This document shows positions 34,976 through 43,407 of a stretch of DNA of 64,000 nt, piece by piece (position 1 is the stretch's first letter; each line of letters opens with the position of its first letter). The notes beneath the pieces are model-generated. The model ran no database searches. It was given only the letters and a program-made list of their open reading frames with translations, and was not told the DNA's origin. Origin of the DNA: Actinomyces sp. 432 (lineage in GTDB: Bacteria; Actinomycetota; Actinomycetes; Actinomycetales; Actinomycetaceae); NCBI RefSeq assembly GCF_009930875.1, contig NZ_CP025249.1, positions 2,356,001 through 2,420,000 on the forward strand. Direction: 5' to 3'. Both the position numbers and the translations under genes were made by a program.

Positions 34976-35713
34976 TCACACCAGCAGGTAGGCGGCGGAC
35001 AGCACCGTCAGCACAGTCACCAGTGGATCGAAGATCTTGTTGTCCATGTGCCCGGCCAGCCAGCGCCCTCCCAGCGCCGCAACCACCACGACCGGCACCA
35101 GCGCCAGGTCCAGCCACAGCGTATCGGGCCGGATAATGCCCAAGCCGATCGAGAAGGGCAGTTTTACGAGGTTGACAATGAAGTAGAACCACGCGGTGGT
35201 CCCCAGGAAGGTCGCCACCGGGAACCGCGAGGCCAGGAAGTACATACTGGTGACCGGTCCGCCGGCGTTGGCGGCCATGGTGGTGAATCCCGCCAGGGTG
35301 CCGTAAACGGCGCGCCCCACCCGGCCCTGGATCTGCGGGGGCCGCGGCAGCCGCATGAGCAGCAGGGTGACCGCGATCAGTGCCAGCAGCAGCACGCCGA
35401 TGAACTTCTTGGTGACCTCGTCGGAGGCCACGCGCAAAAAGAGCGCGCCCAGCACCACGCCCGCGAGCACTCCGGGGACGAGCCGGCGCAGCGTGCCCCA
35501 GTCGGCGTCGCGCCGGTACATGCTGATCGCCAGCACGTCCCCCACCAGCAGCAGCACCAGCATGGTGCCGGTGGACTCCTTGGCAGGCAGCACCGTGGCG
35601 AACAGGGCGACGGCGAGCGTGGCCGCACCAGGAAGTGCGGTCTTGGCCAGGCCGATGGCGGCGGCGGCGATGATGAGGATGAGCCATGTCGGAGTGGACA
35701 ACATTGTCAGCAC
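34976..35713 (-). CDS. TauE/SafE-family membrane transporter
   Basis: The protein has 245 residues and about 7-8 membrane helices. The family repeat is visible as [18 protein letters not shown] near the start and [18 protein letters not shown] in the second half. These proteins export sulfite, sulfonates or related anions, but the substrate here is not known. It lies upstream of guaA on the same strand with a 133-base gap and is divergent from an MFS gene. Confidence 0.88.
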   Translation of the reverse strand: MLTMLSTPTWLILIIAAAAIGLAKTALPGAATLAVALFATVLPAKESTGTMLVLLLVGDVLAISMYRRDADWGTLRRLVPGVLAGVVLGALFLRVASDEVTKKFIGVLLLALIAVTLLLMRLPRPPQIQGRVGRAVYGTLAGFTTMAANAGGPVTSMYFLASRFPVATFLGTTAWFYFIVNLVKLPFSIGLGIIRPDTLWLDLALVPVVVVAALGGRWLAGHMDNKIFDPLVTVLTVLSAAYLLV

Positions 35714-35813
35714 AAATGCATCCTAATACCTGTGCGCCCCGCCGACCGGGGCCCATGGTCGCATCTCGGGCGGCGCAGCCCGCAAGCAGCTCCTCCTGGC
35801 AGGAAGACGATTG

Positions 35814-37187
35814 ATGACAACCGCTAAGCGTACCCCGCCGCAAAGGCGCCTGCGGGCCCTGCTCCTGGGCTCCGAACTGGCCTCCGGGGCCGCCTGGGGC
35901 GCAGTCGGCGCAACCCTGGCGGGCAGCAGCGGAGCAAGGGCGGCACTGACCGCCCACGGCAGCGCGGGCGCCGATTCGCTCGCGCCCCTACTGCTGACAC
36001 TCGCAGCCCTGCCGCTGGGCTCCCTCGTGGGAGCGCCCGCCCTCGACTTTGTCTCCCGCGCCGGCGGACGCCGCCCGGCGATGCTTACGTGTGCGGTCCT
36101 AACCGTGCTCGGCTGCCTGCTGGCAGCCGCGGACAGGTCATTCCTGTGCGTAACCGGTATAGGTGTGGTCGGCCTGGGGGTGGGCGGCTACGCGATTGTG
36201 GCACCAAAGCTGGCCCACGAGCTGGCCGAGCACGGGCACCGTCGGCTGATGCCGCGGATGCGGGCCGCCGCCCCGGCCGGAGCCGGCCTGGCGGTGCTGG
36301 CCGGCGCGCTGGGCGCACTGCTGTCCCCCGCACAGGGCGTGGCCTGCGCCTGGACTACTCCACAGCTGGCAGCAATTGGCTCACTACTACTGATGCTAAC
36401 CCTGCCGGAGACGCCGCAGTGGTATGCCGCGCAGGGGCGCGTGGACGCCGCTTACGCGGCGCTGCAGCGCATGCTGGGCGGGCTTGAGGCCGCCGTCGGC
36501 ATCGACTGGGTGATGATGGATACCGGCACGCGCGGTGAGCAGCACCCGATCGGCCGCTCCGACCTCGCGATTAAGCGTGTTAGGCGCACCGTCGTCGCCG
36601 GGCTACTGCTTGAGGCCGTACAGGCCCTGCCGTTGGGCCTGGCGAGCCTGTGCCTGGGGCCGTCCCTACTGGCCCAGGCCGCCGGCGCTGCCGACGCCGC
36701 CGGGACGGGGATGACGACCTTGCCGGTCGGCATCGCCGCAGTCCTAGCCGCGGCCTGGGCGGCTATTGCACTGCTGGGCACCAGGCGGCGCGGCGACCTC
36801 TACGCCTACGCCTGGATTCTTGCGGGCATCGGCGCCTCCGCCTGCGCCGTCACGCTGCTGGCTCTAGCCGATACGGTCCACGGCGTCGGCCTGGTGACAC
36901 TGCTGGCCGGCGTGGACGCACTGCTGGTGGCCTGCCAGTTCCTAGCCGTGGCTCCCGCGTGCACGGGCAGCATCGACCCGCTCGTACCGCCCTGGCTGCT
37001 GCGTTCGCAGCGGCGCGCCGTCGCTACGCTCAGGCCGCTGGTGCAGTTGGTCTCCGTGACGGCTCCGGCGCTGCTGCTGGCGCTGGTGCCCGCCCCCACG
37101 GCGATCGGGGTCGTACTGGGCTGCCAGGTGCTCAGCCTTCTCGCCGCGGTGGTGACACTGCCGTGGGCTCTGGCGGCAATGCGCTGA
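35814..37187 (+). CDS. Atypical MFS permease of the sugar-porter type
   Basis: The protein has 457 residues with about 12 helices, very rich in Ala and Leu. A degenerate sugar-porter signature after helix 6 (LPETPQWYAAQGRVDAAYAAL) links it to this family. The usual GRR/K and PESPR motifs are weakened and the loop after helix 2 reads SRAGGRRPAM. It may have drifted in substrate range or be decaying. ATG 35814 follows AGGAAG; an adjacent TTG is an alternative start. A terminator hairpin shared with the convergent gene follows the stop. Confidence 0.7.
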   Translation: MTTAKRTPPQRRLRALLLGSELASGAAWGAVGATLAGSSGARAALTAHGSAGADSLAPLLLTLAALPLGSLVGAPALDFVSRAGGRRPAMLTCAVLTVLGCLLAAADRSFLCVTGIGVVGLGVGGYAIVAPKLAHELAEHGHRRLMPRMRAAAPAGAGLAVLAGALGALLSPAQGVACAWTTPQLAAIGSLLLMLTLPETPQWYAAQGRVDAAYAALQRMLGGLEAAVGIDWVMMDTGTRGEQHPIGRSDLAIKRVRRTVVAGLLLEAVQALPLGLASLCLGPSLLAQAAGAADAAGTGMTTLPVGIAAVLAAAWAAIALLGTRRRGDLYAYAWILAGIGASACAVTLLALADTVHGVGLVTLLAGVDALLVACQFLAVAPACTGSIDPLVPPWLLRSQRRAVATLRPLVQLVSVTAPALLLALVPAPTAIGVVLGCQVLSLLAAVVTLPWALAAMR

Positions 37188-37198
37188 GCACAGCAAAA

Positions 37199-37223
37199 AG
37201 CGCCGGCCCGTGGGGTCGGCGCT
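37199..37223 (-). terminator. Rho-independent terminator for the small membrane protein gene
   Basis: AGCGCCGGCCC (37199-37209) pairs with GGGTCGGCGCT (37213-37223) over a 3-base loop with one wobble. On the minus strand the hairpin is followed by TTTTT (AAAAA on plus at 37194-37198), a canonical terminator for the leftward gene. It may also stop transcription from the convergent MFS gene. Confidence 0.75.
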
Positions 37224-37351
37224 CGGCGCTTGGCTCGCGGCGGTCTCACTGCACGCGCCCCGCCGACGGCGCAGGTGCTGCGCGGTCCGCGTCGCCCGCG
37301 CAGCTCGGGAGGAGCAGGGCGCAGGCCCGTCCTCCGGTTCGGTTCAATGCT

Positions 37352-37618
37352 TCAGTCGGCCAGGATGTTCACAGCGGTGTACACGCTCACAAAAGTGGCA
37401 ACCGCGGTGAGCAGGCCGGCGGCGATCAGCAGCGGAGCAGATGACGCGATGAGGCCGACGACGGTCATCACGAGCAGCACGGAGCCGACAACCAGCAGGG
37501 CGATCTGGAACGTCAGAAGCTCGGTTGCGCCGGCCTCGTCCCGCGTTGCGGTAGTGGGCTGGGCGGTGGCGGACTGCGGGGTGGTGACGGTGGCGACGTC
37601 GACGACGGGTGCGTTCAT
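37352..37618 (-). CDS. Small two-helix membrane protein
   Basis: The protein has 88 residues. A Thr/Ala-rich N-terminus (about 35 residues) precedes two hydrophobic helices (LTFQIALLVVGSVLLVMTVVG and APLLIAAGLLTAVATFVSVY) joined by a short turn. GGAAGG lies 8 bases before ATG 37618. No family is recognised. An inositol-regulon-type operator (37743-37756) lies 125 bases upstream, so the gene may belong to that regulon. Confidence 0.7.
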   Translation of the reverse strand: MNAPVVDVATVTTPQSATAQPTTATRDEAGATELLTFQIALLVVGSVLLVMTVVGLIASSAPLLIAAGLLTAVATFVSVYTAVNILAD

Positions 37619-37742
37619 GTTGGCTTTCCTTCCAGTTCCTGTGCGGAACCGGTCGGGCGGCCCGCACAGCGGTGTGCCCGACCCTGCGGTCGGCGCCGAC
37701 CTGTCTGGCCGGCAACCCGTACACTAGAAACTTCCCCAACGG

Positions 37743-37756
37743 TTTGTAAATACAAA
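37743..37756. promoter_or_regulatory. Regulon operator TTTGT-N4-ACAAA, site 1
   Basis: TTTGTAAATACAAA has six-base arms TTTGTA/TACAAA and is the most symmetrical copy of the motif that recurs through the inositol region. It lies in the 331-base divergent gap between the small membrane protein gene and the frameshifted LacI gene. The rest of that gap shows no gene. Confidence 0.65.
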
Positions 37757-37949
37757 GCGCTGATATTCGCGTCACGTTCACGCCGTCGCCGGCACTCCCG
37801 GCCCGCGCGCCCGGCACCCCGCGCCCAGCGACGGCACCCACCACCAGGACGGCCCCGCCCGCACCCCGCCACAGTGCACGGCCTATCCTGGCACCGCCTA
37901 CACCGCATCCCGCACCCCCTCCCGACCCCGCACCTCAAGGAGTGACGCC

Positions 37950-38956
37950 GTGACAGCCTCATCTCGCCCGGCGTCACTACACGCCACGCAGCAGGACGTC
38001 GCCGCCGCGGCGGGCGTGTCCCGCGGACTCGTGTCACTGGCTCTCAAGGGCGGGGGCCGCATGTCTCCGCAGACGCGCCGCCGCATCCTGGACGCCGCAG
38101 CGCGCCTTGACTACCACCCCAATGCGGCGGCGGCCGAGCTGGCGGCCCGCCAGTCCCGGCGCCTGGCGGTGGTGGTGCCCTACCTGGACAACCCCTTCTT
38201 CGGCCTGCTGCTGCGGGCGCTGCGGCGGCGGGCCAGGCAGGCCGGCTACACCTTGGTTGCACTGGTCTCAGACCTGGGCGAGGACCTGGAGAGCTCAACC
38301 ATCGACGACGTCCTGTCCCTGCGCCCGGCCGGACTCATCCTCCCCGGCACCTCCATGACAGCCACGGAGCTGCGGGACCTGGGTCGGCGAGTCCGTCTGT
38401 GCGTGATCGACCGCAGCCTGCCGGAGTCGGCCGACATCGCGACCGTGCGGCTCGACGAGGCCGACGCCGCCCGATTGACCGTGGAGCACTTGACCTCGCA
38501 GGGATATACCCGCCTGACCTTCCTCTCCCCCGCCGCACGGCTGCGGGAGACGATCCTTGGCGAGCGGGTTGAGGAGTGCCGCAAGGCCGCGGCGCGTGCC
38601 GGGGTGGGCCTCACCGAGGTCAGCGCCGACGCGGGCGTGGGCGCGGCCATCGCACAAGCCCTGGAGGTGGGCACAGGACCACTGGGACTGATCGCGTACA
38701 ACGACCTACTGGCGATTGACGCCATCGCCGCGGGCTGGGGCACGGACTCAGCATCCCCCACCAGCTCGGAGTCTCCTCCTACGACAACACCCCCCTGGCC
38801 GAGGGCATCGAACTGCGCATAACCAGCATCGACCAGAACCCGGACATGCTGGCGGCCGGGGCGCTGGAGGCCCTACTCAATCCGGGGGACATCTCCGGCT
38901 TTCGTCGCGTGGTGCCGGCCCGGCTGGTTGAACGCTCCTCCACGGCACGCCACTGA
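37950..38956 (+). pseudogene. LacI-family regulator gene with a single-base frameshift near the 3' end
   Basis: The gene starts at GTG 37950 with AAGGAG 7 bases upstream. The first 262 codons encode a LacI HTH (DVAAAAGVSRGLVSLALKGG) and most of the effector domain up to DLLAIDAIAAG. At about 38736-38742 one G is missing from a G run (GCGGGCTGGGG). In the shifted frame the protein continues normally as VSSYDNTPLAEGIELRITSI to LVERSSTARH and TGA 38956, giving 335 residues. Without correction the protein ends in a short nonsense tail. It is a paralogue of the regulator at 43408 and is upstream of the inositol genes. Confidence 0.85.
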
Positions 38957-39036
38957 GCCATCGCGCCGACCACCGACTCGCACCAACCCCGTCTACCCCG
39001 CCGGCCTCACCCCGAAGCCATCCCCACAAAGCGGTG

Positions 39037-39066
39037 CTTGACAGGACAAACACTCATCCATAGACT
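39037..39066 (+). promoter_or_regulatory. Promoter with overlapping regulon operator for the Gfo/Idh-iolE unit (site 2)
   Basis: TTGACA (39038-39043) and TAGACT (39061-39066) are separated by 17 bases, a good sigma-A type promoter. The operator variant CTTGACAGGACAAA (39037-39050) overlaps the -35 box and spacer, an arrangement expected for repression. ATG 39158 lies about 90 bases downstream. Confidence 0.65.
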
Positions 39067-39157
39067 GCTCGTACACCGCTGCTGACACGCGTTACCTCAA
39101 TGGTTGCCTTGGCCACTGACGACGTTTCGGTCGCGGCAACCGACAAAGGAGTCACCT

Positions 39158-40354
39158 ATGACCACTAAACGCAAGTTGGGAGTCGGGGTCATCTCCCTGG
39201 GCTGGATGGGCCGCCTACACGCCCGCAGTTACCGCTCCCTGTCCGAGCGCTTCCCGGAACTGGGAGTTGAGGCCCGCCTCGTGGCCGCCGCCGACCCGAT
39301 CGAGGAAGCGCAGCGGGCCGCCGTGGAGGACCTGGGCTTCGAGCGCGCCTACGCCGACTACCGCGAGCTGCTGGCCGATCCGGAGGTTGAGCTTGTCTCC
39401 ATCGCCTCTCCGAACTTCCTCCACGAGGAGATCGCCCTGGCCGCCGTAGAGGCCGGCAAGCCGTTCTGGATCGAGAAGCCCATGGGTACCTCGGCCGAGC
39501 AGTCGGAGAGCATAGCCCGCGCCGCCGAGGCCGCCGGCCTGGTCACCGCCGTCGGCTTCAACTACCGGCACGCGCCGGCGATTGAGTACATGCGCGAGCT
39601 CATCCGCTCCGGGAAGCTCGGCCGCATCACCAACGCCCGCATCTGGTTCATCGCCGACTACAACTCCTCTCCCCGCAGCCCCCTGACCTGGCGCGCCTCC
39701 CGGGAGAAGGCGGGCGCCGGCGTCGTCCCGGACCTGATGAGCCACGGGGCGGACCTGGCCCAGTACCTGATCGGCCGCATCGCCTCGGTCACCGCCCTGA
39801 CCGACACCTTCATCAGGGAGCGCCCCATACCAACCAAAATGGGCATCGGCCACTCCGGCTTCGAGATCGGCGACGAGGTCGGCGAGGTTGAGAACGAGGA
39901 CTACGTGGGCATGCTCACCCGCTTCGAAGGCGGCGCCGTGGCCACGATGGAGTCCTCGCGCGTGAGCGTGGGGCCGCGCGCCGAGTACGTGGTGGAGGTC
40001 TACGGCACGCAGGGCTCGGCCCGCTGGAACTTCGAGCGGCTCAACGAGCTCGAGGTCTGCCTGGGCGTGGACGGCGGGCCCACCCACGGCTACCGCCGCG
40101 CCATGGCCGGCCCCGCCTGGGGCGAATGGCACCGCTACCAGCCCGCCATCGGCACCTCCATGGGCTTCGACGACCTGAAGTCCATTGAGGCCGCCCAGTT
40201 CGTCCGGTCCGTCCTGACCGGCGAGCAGCACGCCCCCTCCGCCGCCGACGCCTGGTGCGCCGCCGAGGTCGACGCCGCCGTCGTCGCCTCCGCGGCCGAC
40301 GGGCAGTGGCACGACGTCGCCCGCGTTCAGGGCCGCACCACCTTCGACGCCTGA
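39158..40354 (+). CDS. Gfo/Idh/MocA-family dehydrogenase (inositol pathway)
   Basis: The protein has 398 residues. The N-terminal Rossmann domain has VGVISLGWMGRLHARSY; EKPMGTSAEQ carries the conserved EKP Lys, and HGADLAQYLIG corresponds to the catalytic His/Asp region. It is longer than IolG (about 335) and probably oxidises scyllo-inositol, an inositol derivative or a related polyol with NAD. AAAGGAG lies 7 bases before the ATG. iolE follows after 75 bases, and the two form a small operon. Confidence 0.85.
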   Translation: MTTKRKLGVGVISLGWMGRLHARSYRSLSERFPELGVEARLVAAADPIEEAQRAAVEDLGFERAYADYRELLADPEVELVSIASPNFLHEEIALAAVEAGKPFWIEKPMGTSAEQSESIARAAEAAGLVTAVGFNYRHAPAIEYMRELIRSGKLGRITNARIWFIADYNSSPRSPLTWRASREKAGAGVVPDLMSHGADLAQYLIGRIASVTALTDTFIRERPIPTKMGIGHSGFEIGDEVGEVENEDYVGMLTRFEGGAVATMESSRVSVGPRAEYVVEVYGTQGSARWNFERLNELEVCLGVDGGPTHGYRRAMAGPAWGEWHRYQPAIGTSMGFDDLKSIEAAQFVRSVLTGEQHAPSAADAWCAAEVDAAVVASAADGQWHDVARVQGRTTFDA

Positions 40355-40429
40355 GTCCGAGCAACCGCAACAACCAGACAGACACATTCGCAACCGCATC
40401 AAACCCAACCGCATCAAAGGAGATCGCTC

Positions 40430-41356
40430 ATGAGCTTCCGCCTCGACCCCACCACCGCCATCAACGACCCCCACGGCATCACCTGGGGCATGCACCCCAT
40501 CGCCTGGCGCAACGACGACATCAAGGAGGTCGGCGCCTTCAACACCCTGGAGGACATGCTCTTGGACCTGGCGGACCTGGGCTACCGCGGCACCGAAGTG
40601 GCCGGCTGGTTCCCGGCCAAGGAGGTAGCCAAGGAGCGCGCAGACGCCCGCGGCATCGCCATCGTCGCCCAGTGGTTCTCCTCCTTCATCGTGCGCGACG
40701 GCGTGGACGCCGTCATCCCGGAGTTCACCGCCACCTGCGAGTACCTGCAGTTCCTGGGCGCCACCCGTGTGGTCGTCTCCGAGCAGACCGGCTCCGTGCA
40801 GGGCAAGCGCGACGTATGCATCTTCACCAACAAGCCGGTGCTCACCGAGGAGCAGTGGCCGGTGCTGGCCGCCGGCCTGAACCGCCTGGGCGAGATCGCC
40901 AGGGAGCACGGGCTCACCCTGGTCTACCACCACCACTTGGGCACCGTCATCCAGACCAAGGCCGAGACCGTCAGGCTCATGGAGCTGACTGACCCGGGCA
41001 AGGTCTCCCTCCTGTTCGACACCGGCCACGCCTTCGTCGGCGACGGCGACGTCATGGGCCTGCTTAAGGCCACCATCGACCGCGTTGCGCATGTGCACTT
41101 CAAGGACGTGCGCCCGGAGAAGCTGGAGGAGTCCAGGCAGCTGGAGCGGTCCTTCCTGGACTCCTTCCTGGCGGGCATGTTCACCGTTCCCGGTGACGGC
41201 ATGATCGACTTCACCGAGCCCTACAAGCTCCTGATCGACCACGGTTACCGGGACTGGATCCTGGTGGAGGCCGAGCAGGACCCGGCCATCGCCAACCCCC
41301 ACGAGTACGGCGCCAAGGCCCGCGCCTACATCGAGTCCGTACTGTTCAGCGTTTGA
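40430..41356 (+). CDS. iolE: myo-Inosose-2 dehydratase
   Basis: The protein is a 308-residue TIM-barrel (AP endonuclease 2 fold) enzyme. The IolE signature start is ITWGMHPIAWRNDD; metal ligands are expected in LVYHHHLGT, LLFDTGHAF and HVHFKD, and a C-terminal Glu in LVEAEQD. It dehydrates 2-keto-myo-inositol to the trihydroxycyclohexanedione, the substrate of IolD. AAAGGAG precedes the ATG by 7 bases. It is separate from the main iolCBDA operon but shares the regulon operator. Confidence 0.92.
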   Translation: MSFRLDPTTAINDPHGITWGMHPIAWRNDDIKEVGAFNTLEDMLLDLADLGYRGTEVAGWFPAKEVAKERADARGIAIVAQWFSSFIVRDGVDAVIPEFTATCEYLQFLGATRVVVSEQTGSVQGKRDVCIFTNKPVLTEEQWPVLAAGLNRLGEIAREHGLTLVYHHHLGTVIQTKAETVRLMELTDPGKVSLLFDTGHAFVGDGDVMGLLKATIDRVAHVHFKDVRPEKLEESRQLERSFLDSFLAGMFTVPGDGMIDFTEPYKLLIDHGYRDWILVEAEQDPAIANPHEYGAKARAYIESVLFSV

Positions 41357-41370
41357 GCCCACTCCTCGGC

Positions 41371-41403
41371 GGGTCCGCGGCCCGCGACACGGGCAGCGGA
41401 CCC
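41371..41403 (+). terminator. Possible terminator after iolE
   Basis: GGGTCCGC (41371-41378) pairs perfectly with GCGGACCC (41396-41403), starting 15 bases after the iolE stop codon. There is no T run, and the loop of 17 bases is large, so confidence is moderate. Confidence 0.5.
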
Positions 41404-41429
41404 GGCACCAGTACTGAGCCGCCATCATC

Positions 41430-41936
41430 ATGATTCACGGATTCTTCACCGACGTCTCCCGTTGGAACCGCAGCACCACGGGCTTCACCAGGAATGACGC
41501 CCTCCTCATCGCCTATTGCGCCGCAGTATGGATCGTTCTGGTGCGGCTCGCCATGGGGCACCTGCTTGGCGCAATGACACATTCCCCGTTGCGCATGGCG
41601 GCATTGTGGTGCATGGCAGGATACTCCGCCTGGTTGGCACTGCCCGTCGTTCAGATCTTCACACCCTGGGAGTCAGCGCGACGCCTGTTGCGCACCGCGA
41701 TCCACGGCGTCTCCATACTGGCCGGCGCCGGCAGCCTAGGGTTCCTCAGCGGCGTTTGGTCCATAACGCGAGCGCCTGCGCTCGCCCAGGACTATTTCTG
41801 GGAGATCACATTCCCCGGAGGCGCCCTCATCCTACTGGGACTCGTTGGACTGGCATTTTCATCTGCCGCTCTGCGGCACAGCCGCAACAACATCCCTATG
41901 GATCAACCCGCCTCCGGGGAACGCAGCATCGACTGA
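41430..41936 (+). CDS. Hypothetical four-helix membrane protein
   Basis: The protein has 168 residues with about four membrane helices (for example LIAYCAAVWIVLVRLAMGHL and ALILLGLVGLAFSSAAL). It has no recognised family and no strong ribosome binding site. It is not obviously part of the inositol pathway despite its position between iolE and a convergent dehydrogenase gene. Confidence 0.6.
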   Translation: MIHGFFTDVSRWNRSTTGFTRNDALLIAYCAAVWIVLVRLAMGHLLGAMTHSPLRMAALWCMAGYSAWLALPVVQIFTPWESARRLLRTAIHGVSILAGAGSLGFLSGVWSITRAPALAQDYFWEITFPGGALILLGLVGLAFSSAALRHSRNNIPMDQPASGERSID

Positions 41937-41954
41937 GTTTCTCCCGCGCCTATC

Positions 41955-43109
41955 TCACAGGCTCATATCCACAACCGCACGCCCCTGGATCTGGCGGTTG
42001 CGCAGGGCCTCGTAGCCGGCACCCGCCTCCTCAAGCGAGAACCGGCGGGAGACGACGTCCTTGTAATTGATGACGCCGCGGGCGGCCAGGTCGACGACGG
42101 CCGGCAGGTCCTGGCGGGTGCGGGCGCCATAGGAGCCGAGGATCTTCTGCGAGCGGCGCACGGTGCGGTTGATCTCGACCTCGGCGGTCTGCACGCCGGC
42201 GCCCAGGCCGATCGGGACCATGCGGCCGCCGTCGGCCAACACGTCCAGGGCGGTCTTCCAAGTGGCGGGGATGCCCAGAGCCTCGAAGGCGACGTCGACG
42301 CCCTTGCCGCCGGTGAGCTTCAGAACCTCCTCGCGGGCGTCCTGAGTGACGGAGTTGACCACAGCGGTGGCACCGTATCCGGGCATGGGCGCAAGCTTCT
42401 CATCGGAGACGTCGATGGCGATGACCTGGCTGGCGCCGAAGGCGCGGGCGACCTGAACGATGTTGGTGCCCACCCCGCCGGTGGCGACGACGGCGACGGT
42501 CTCCCCAAAGCGCAGGTCGGCGCCGCGTCGCACAGCCCCGTAGCCGGTCATGGCGGCGCAGCCGAGGATCGCTCCGGGGACCAGGTCGAGCGCGTCGGGC
42601 ACGGGGGCCACCGAGGTGGCGGGGATGACCGCATACTCGGCCAGGCCGCCCATGGAGTACATGTAGATGGGGTCGCCCTCAAGGGTGGCCAGGCGGGTGG
42701 TGCCGTCGTAGAGAACCCCTTTGAGACGGTTGAGGTCGAAGAACGGCCCGCACAGCTCGTCATGACCGGCCGCGCAGGCCTCGCACTGGCCGCAGGGCAT
42801 GAGGAAGCCGCCGGCGACGTTCTGGCCGACCTCCAAGCCGGTGTGCTCATTACCCGGCCCAAGCTCAACTATGGTGCCGGTTACCTCGTGCCCGAGCACG
42901 GCGGGCTTGGGGAAGGCAATGGCTCCGCCGATCACGTGCAGGTCGGAGTGGCACAGGCCGCACGCGGCGACCTTGACCAGCACCTCCCCACTCTTCGGGT
43001 GGGGGGTACGAATGGTTTCTACCTGGAGGCCGACATCGGGATCGCGCAGCACCGCGGCGCGCATGGTTTCCGGGATGGTGGTGTTCTGGACTGCATCGTT
43101 GCTCGTCAT
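41955..43109 (-). CDS. Zinc-dependent alcohol dehydrogenase
   Basis: The protein has 384 residues. The catalytic zinc site is CGLCHSD and GHE; the structural zinc loop CGQCEACAAGHDELC has all four Cys; the NAD(P) loop is VVATGGVGTNIVQ. This is a class III/mycothiol-dependent-like or polyol-type MDR dehydrogenase. ATG 43109 follows GAGGG. A copy of the regulon operator lies 80 bases upstream over a promoter, so it is probably an extra inositol/polyol or aldehyde oxidoreductase of the pathway. The exact substrate is unknown. Confidence 0.88.
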   Translation of the reverse strand: MTSNDAVQNTTIPETMRAAVLRDPDVGLQVETIRTPHPKSGEVLVKVAACGLCHSDLHVIGGAIAFPKPAVLGHEVTGTIVELGPGNEHTGLEVGQNVAGGFLMPCGQCEACAAGHDELCGPFFDLNRLKGVLYDGTTRLATLEGDPIYMYSMGGLAEYAVIPATSVAPVPDALDLVPGAILGCAAMTGYGAVRRGADLRFGETVAVVATGGVGTNIVQVARAFGASQVIAIDVSDEKLAPMPGYGATAVVNSVTQDAREEVLKLTGGKGVDVAFEALGIPATWKTALDVLADGGRMVPIGLGAGVQTAEVEINRTVRRSQKILGSYGARTRQDLPAVVDLAARGVINYKDVVSRRFSLEEAGAGYEALRNRQIQGRAVVDMSL

Positions 43110-43188
43110 GTGGGTATCCCTCTCGAAGCGGACGCGACGATCGCGCCCCGGCGCAAGGCCTGGGCCGAGCCTATCACCACAACAATCA

Positions 43189-43202
43189 TTTGTCAGGACA
43201 TA
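43189..43202 (-). promoter_or_regulatory. Regulon operator, site 3, over the dehydrogenase promoter
   Basis: TTTGTCAGGACATA matches the motif in 12 of 14 symmetrical positions. On the minus strand it contains CTGACA as a -35 box with TAGGCT 17 bases further on, upstream of the dehydrogenase gene. Confidence 0.55.
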
Positions 43203-43368
43203 TTGGCCAAGCGCCCTCGGCTCCCGCAAGCACTCCCCCACGCGCGCATGGCGCGGGCGGCCCACACCTGGAGTCCATCGAGGCATGCCCGGTGGACGGC
43301 GTCCTCTTGCGCAGATGCGCCTTGTTAGGCGCGCACCGCTGCCCCACTAGCACGTTCGTCCGCTAGAG

Positions 43369-43402
43369 TCCCTCCCGTCCGCACCTTGGCGGACGGGAGG
43401 GA
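43369..43402 (+). promoter_or_regulatory. Perfect 14-bp hairpin enclosing the Shine-Dalgarno of a LacI gene
   Basis: TCCCTCCCGTCCGC (43369-43382) is fully complementary to GCGGACGGGAGGGA (43389-43402), with a 6-base loop. The right arm contains GGGAGGG, the only ribosome binding site for ATG 43408. Formed in the mRNA, it would hide the site. It could also be a DNA palindrome bound by the regulator itself. Confidence 0.7.
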
Positions 43403-43407
43403 ACACC

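Noticed and set aside
39215-41431. Minus-strand frame of 738 codons
   Set aside because: It lies antisense to the Gfo/Idh and iolE genes; long antisense frames are common in high-GC DNA and this one shows Val/Gly/His-rich composition with no domain.
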